48,596 bases of DNA, from NCBI GenBank assembly GCA_900556025.1, contig USNG01000008.1, forward strand, positions 1-48,596. The letters run 5' to 3'. This DNA comes from an uncultured Mycoplasmatota bacterium. GTDB taxonomy: Bacteria > Bacillota_I > Bacilli_A > RF39 > UBA660. The notes beneath the pieces were generated by a model. That model was not told the DNA's origin and searched no databases. It saw nothing but the letters and a program-made list of their open reading frames with translations. The translations under genes were made by a program, and so were the position numbers. This document shows, piece by piece, positions 46,940 to 48,596 of this stretch. The stretch's first letter is position 1, and each line of letters starts with the position of its first letter.

Positions 46940-48596
46940 ATGAAAGATGATACGATTGAAAGAACAATAGATGATGTAATAAAAATGGCTAAAGAAAAAA
47001 ATAGAAAAGTAGATACCAAAAAGATTACACGTGCTTATAATTATGCCAAAGCAAAGCATCGGAGATCAGAAGAGAAAATCAGGTGAACCGTATATTATTC
47101 ATCCAGTTCAAGTTGCTTATACATTGGCTGGTTTGGAATTAGATACTGATACTATTTGTGCTGCCCTTTTACATGATGTAGTTGAAGATACTGATACAAC
47201 TAATGAAGATTTGGTTAAAGAATTTGGAGCTCCTGTTGCTGAAATGGTTGATGGTGTTACTAAATTAGGTAAATTACAATATACAACCAAAGAAGAACAA
47301 CAAGTTGAAGACTATAGAAAAATGTTCTTAGCAATGGGAAAAGATATCAGAGTTATTTTAATAAAATTAGCTGATAGACTTCATAATATGAGAACATTAA
47401 AATATCTAACACGTGATAGACAAATTGCTAATGCGAATGAAACAATGGAGCTATATGCACCACTTGCAAATCGTTTAGGTATGTATTCTCTAAAATGGGA
47501 GTTAGAAGATTTAGCTTTTAAATACCTATATCCAGAAGAGTATCGTGAATTAGTAGAAGGAATCGACCGTAAAAGAGAAGAACGTTTACAATTTATTGAT
47601 ATGATTATGGAACAAATAAAACTGTCAGTAAAAAAACAACATATTGAAGCAGAAATTACAGGAAGAGCAAAACATTTATATAGTATTTACCGCAAAATGA
47701 AAAGAGATAATATTACCTTAGATCAAGTATATGACTTGTTTGCATTAAGGGTAATAGTTAATTCTATAAAAGACTGTTATGCAGTATTAGGAATAGTTCA
47801 TGAATTATATAGTCCAATGCCAGGTAGATTTAAAGACTATATTGCAGTACCAAAACCAAATATGTATCAGTCACTACATACAACATTAATTGGACCAAAA
47901 GGAACACCTTTTGAAGTGCAAATTCGTACATGGGACATGCACCGTATAGCTGAATATGGTATTGCTGCACATTGGGCATACAAAGAAGCTAGCTTTATGG
48001 GAAACAAAAAAGCAAATGTAAGAGTAGAAGAGGACAAGCTTTCATGGCTTCGTGAAACTTTAGAGTGGCAAAAAGATATGCAAGATCCTGATGAGTTTTT
48101 AAATACATTAAAAACAGAGCTTTTTGAAGATGAAGTTTATGTATTTACACCAAAAGGAAAAATTATTGCATTGCCTAAAGGAAGTACTCCAATAGATTTT
48201 GCTTATTACATACATGCTGAAATCGGTAACCATATGACTGGTGCTAAAATTAATAGCAAAATGATGCCAATAGTTACTCAATTAAAAAATGGTGATATTG
48301 TTGAAATTATAACATCTGATCAATCAAAAGGTCCAAGTAGAGATTGGCTTAAATTCATAAAAAGTTCAACAGCTAAAAGCAAAATTCTATCATGGTTTAA
48401 AAAGAATGAAAGAGAAGAAAACATTGTAAAAGGCAAAGAACTTACAGAAAAAGAAATCAAGAAAATAGGAATGACACATGCTGAAATTGCAAAAGCTGAA
48501 TACATACAAGCAGCTCTTGATAGATACAAATATTCTGAAGTTGATGAAATGTATGCAAGCGTTGGCTTTGGAGCTATATCAGCTGGTAAAATAATT
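46940..48596 (+). pseudogene. relA: (p)ppGpp synthetase/hydrolase RelA/SpoT (Rel), frameshifted and incomplete
   Basis: Begins at ATG 46,940 after AAGGAAGGG (10-base spacing; ATG 46,931 is too close). The frame runs MKDDTIERTIDDVIKMA...YNYAKAKH and then hits one extra base near 47,060 (CATCGGAGAT); removing it restores the family's AKAKHGDQKRKSGEPYIIHP. The rest is open to the window end. It has the HD hydrolase site (HPVQVA, LLHDVVEDTD), the synthetase with RFKD (RXKD loop of bifunctional enzymes), YQSLHTT, EVQIRTWDMHRIAEYG, and the TGS domain (EVYVFTPKGKIIALPKGSTP). The helical and ACT domains lie beyond the window. The extra base may be a sequencing error. Confidence 0.88.

Overview
The window is AT-rich (roughly 25-28% G+C by eye over most of its length) and uses standard stop codons, including TGA. 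It has strong AGGAGG-type ribosome binding sites, a T-box leader on metG, SipW/TasA-type export genes and a type VIIb (EssC/WXG100) locus. Together these point to a low-GC Bacillota (Firmicutes), plausibly an uncultivated gut member of the Bacilli/Mollicutes-related groups; genus and species cannot be read from the sequence. Genes are densely packed and there is no gene-free stretch over 300 bases. No rRNA, tRNA, CRISPR array or transposase was seen.

Layout. (a) 1-12.3 kb, mostly minus strand: a membrane-anchored thioredoxin-fold protein without CXXC, a secreted 1306-residue protein with 55 cysteines and its small membrane partner, a plus-strand HD-domain hydrolase, an unrecognised 863-residue protein coupled to a 57-residue small protein, PcrA helicase, and a DUF2628-like membrane protein. 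(b) 12.4-14.9 kb, plus strand: a complete NMT1/SsuA-type ABC importer. (c) 14.9-18.7 kb: a sialidase-like surface protein with its own promoter and terminator, bracketed by a 202-bp direct repeat made of the 3' end of the permease, a terminator and the 3' end of the neighbouring glycine-rich gene. This is a clear scar of gene insertion. (d) 18.8-26.3 kb, minus strand: a seven-gene SipW/TasA-type surface-fibre operon (four TasA/camelysin paralogues, a large SipW-like peptidase, a DUF5305-like protein, a glycine-rich adhesin). (e) 26.5-28.1 kb, plus strand: a collagen-like Gly-X-Thr protein followed by a glycosyltransferase with TPR-like repeats. (f) 28.1-31.5 kb, minus strand: a second SipW module, with a calcium-loop-like Asp/Asn repeat protein, two small TasA-like proteins and a short SipW. 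(g) 31.6-39.8 kb: a DUF6273-like secreted protein, then a type VII secretion locus with essC and a YukD-like gene (plus) converging on six small WXG100-type genes (minus). (h) 39.9-41.7 kb: metG with its T-box. (i) 41.7-46.05 kb: two ATPase-FtsX fusion ABC proteins; the upstream one is cut off in its ATPase domain. (j) 46.04-48.6 kb, plus strand: the C-terminal half of RecJ and a RelA/SpoT gene carrying a one-base frameshift. This arm joins the rest in the middle of two genes and has visibly higher G+C, so the junction near 46,045 is probably an assembly chimera or a recent rearrangement.

How the parts work together (inference). Regions c-g look like one envelope/surface island. Two SipW peptidases would process their own sets of TasA-type fibre subunits. 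A glycosylated collagen-like protein, a glycine-rich adhesin, an Asp-repeat protein and a surface sialidase would decorate the cell, and a reduced type VII system would export small WXG100 proteins. A recurring extended -10 promoter, TGTTATAAT or TGTTAAAAT a few tens of bases before the start codon, precedes many of the transcription units.
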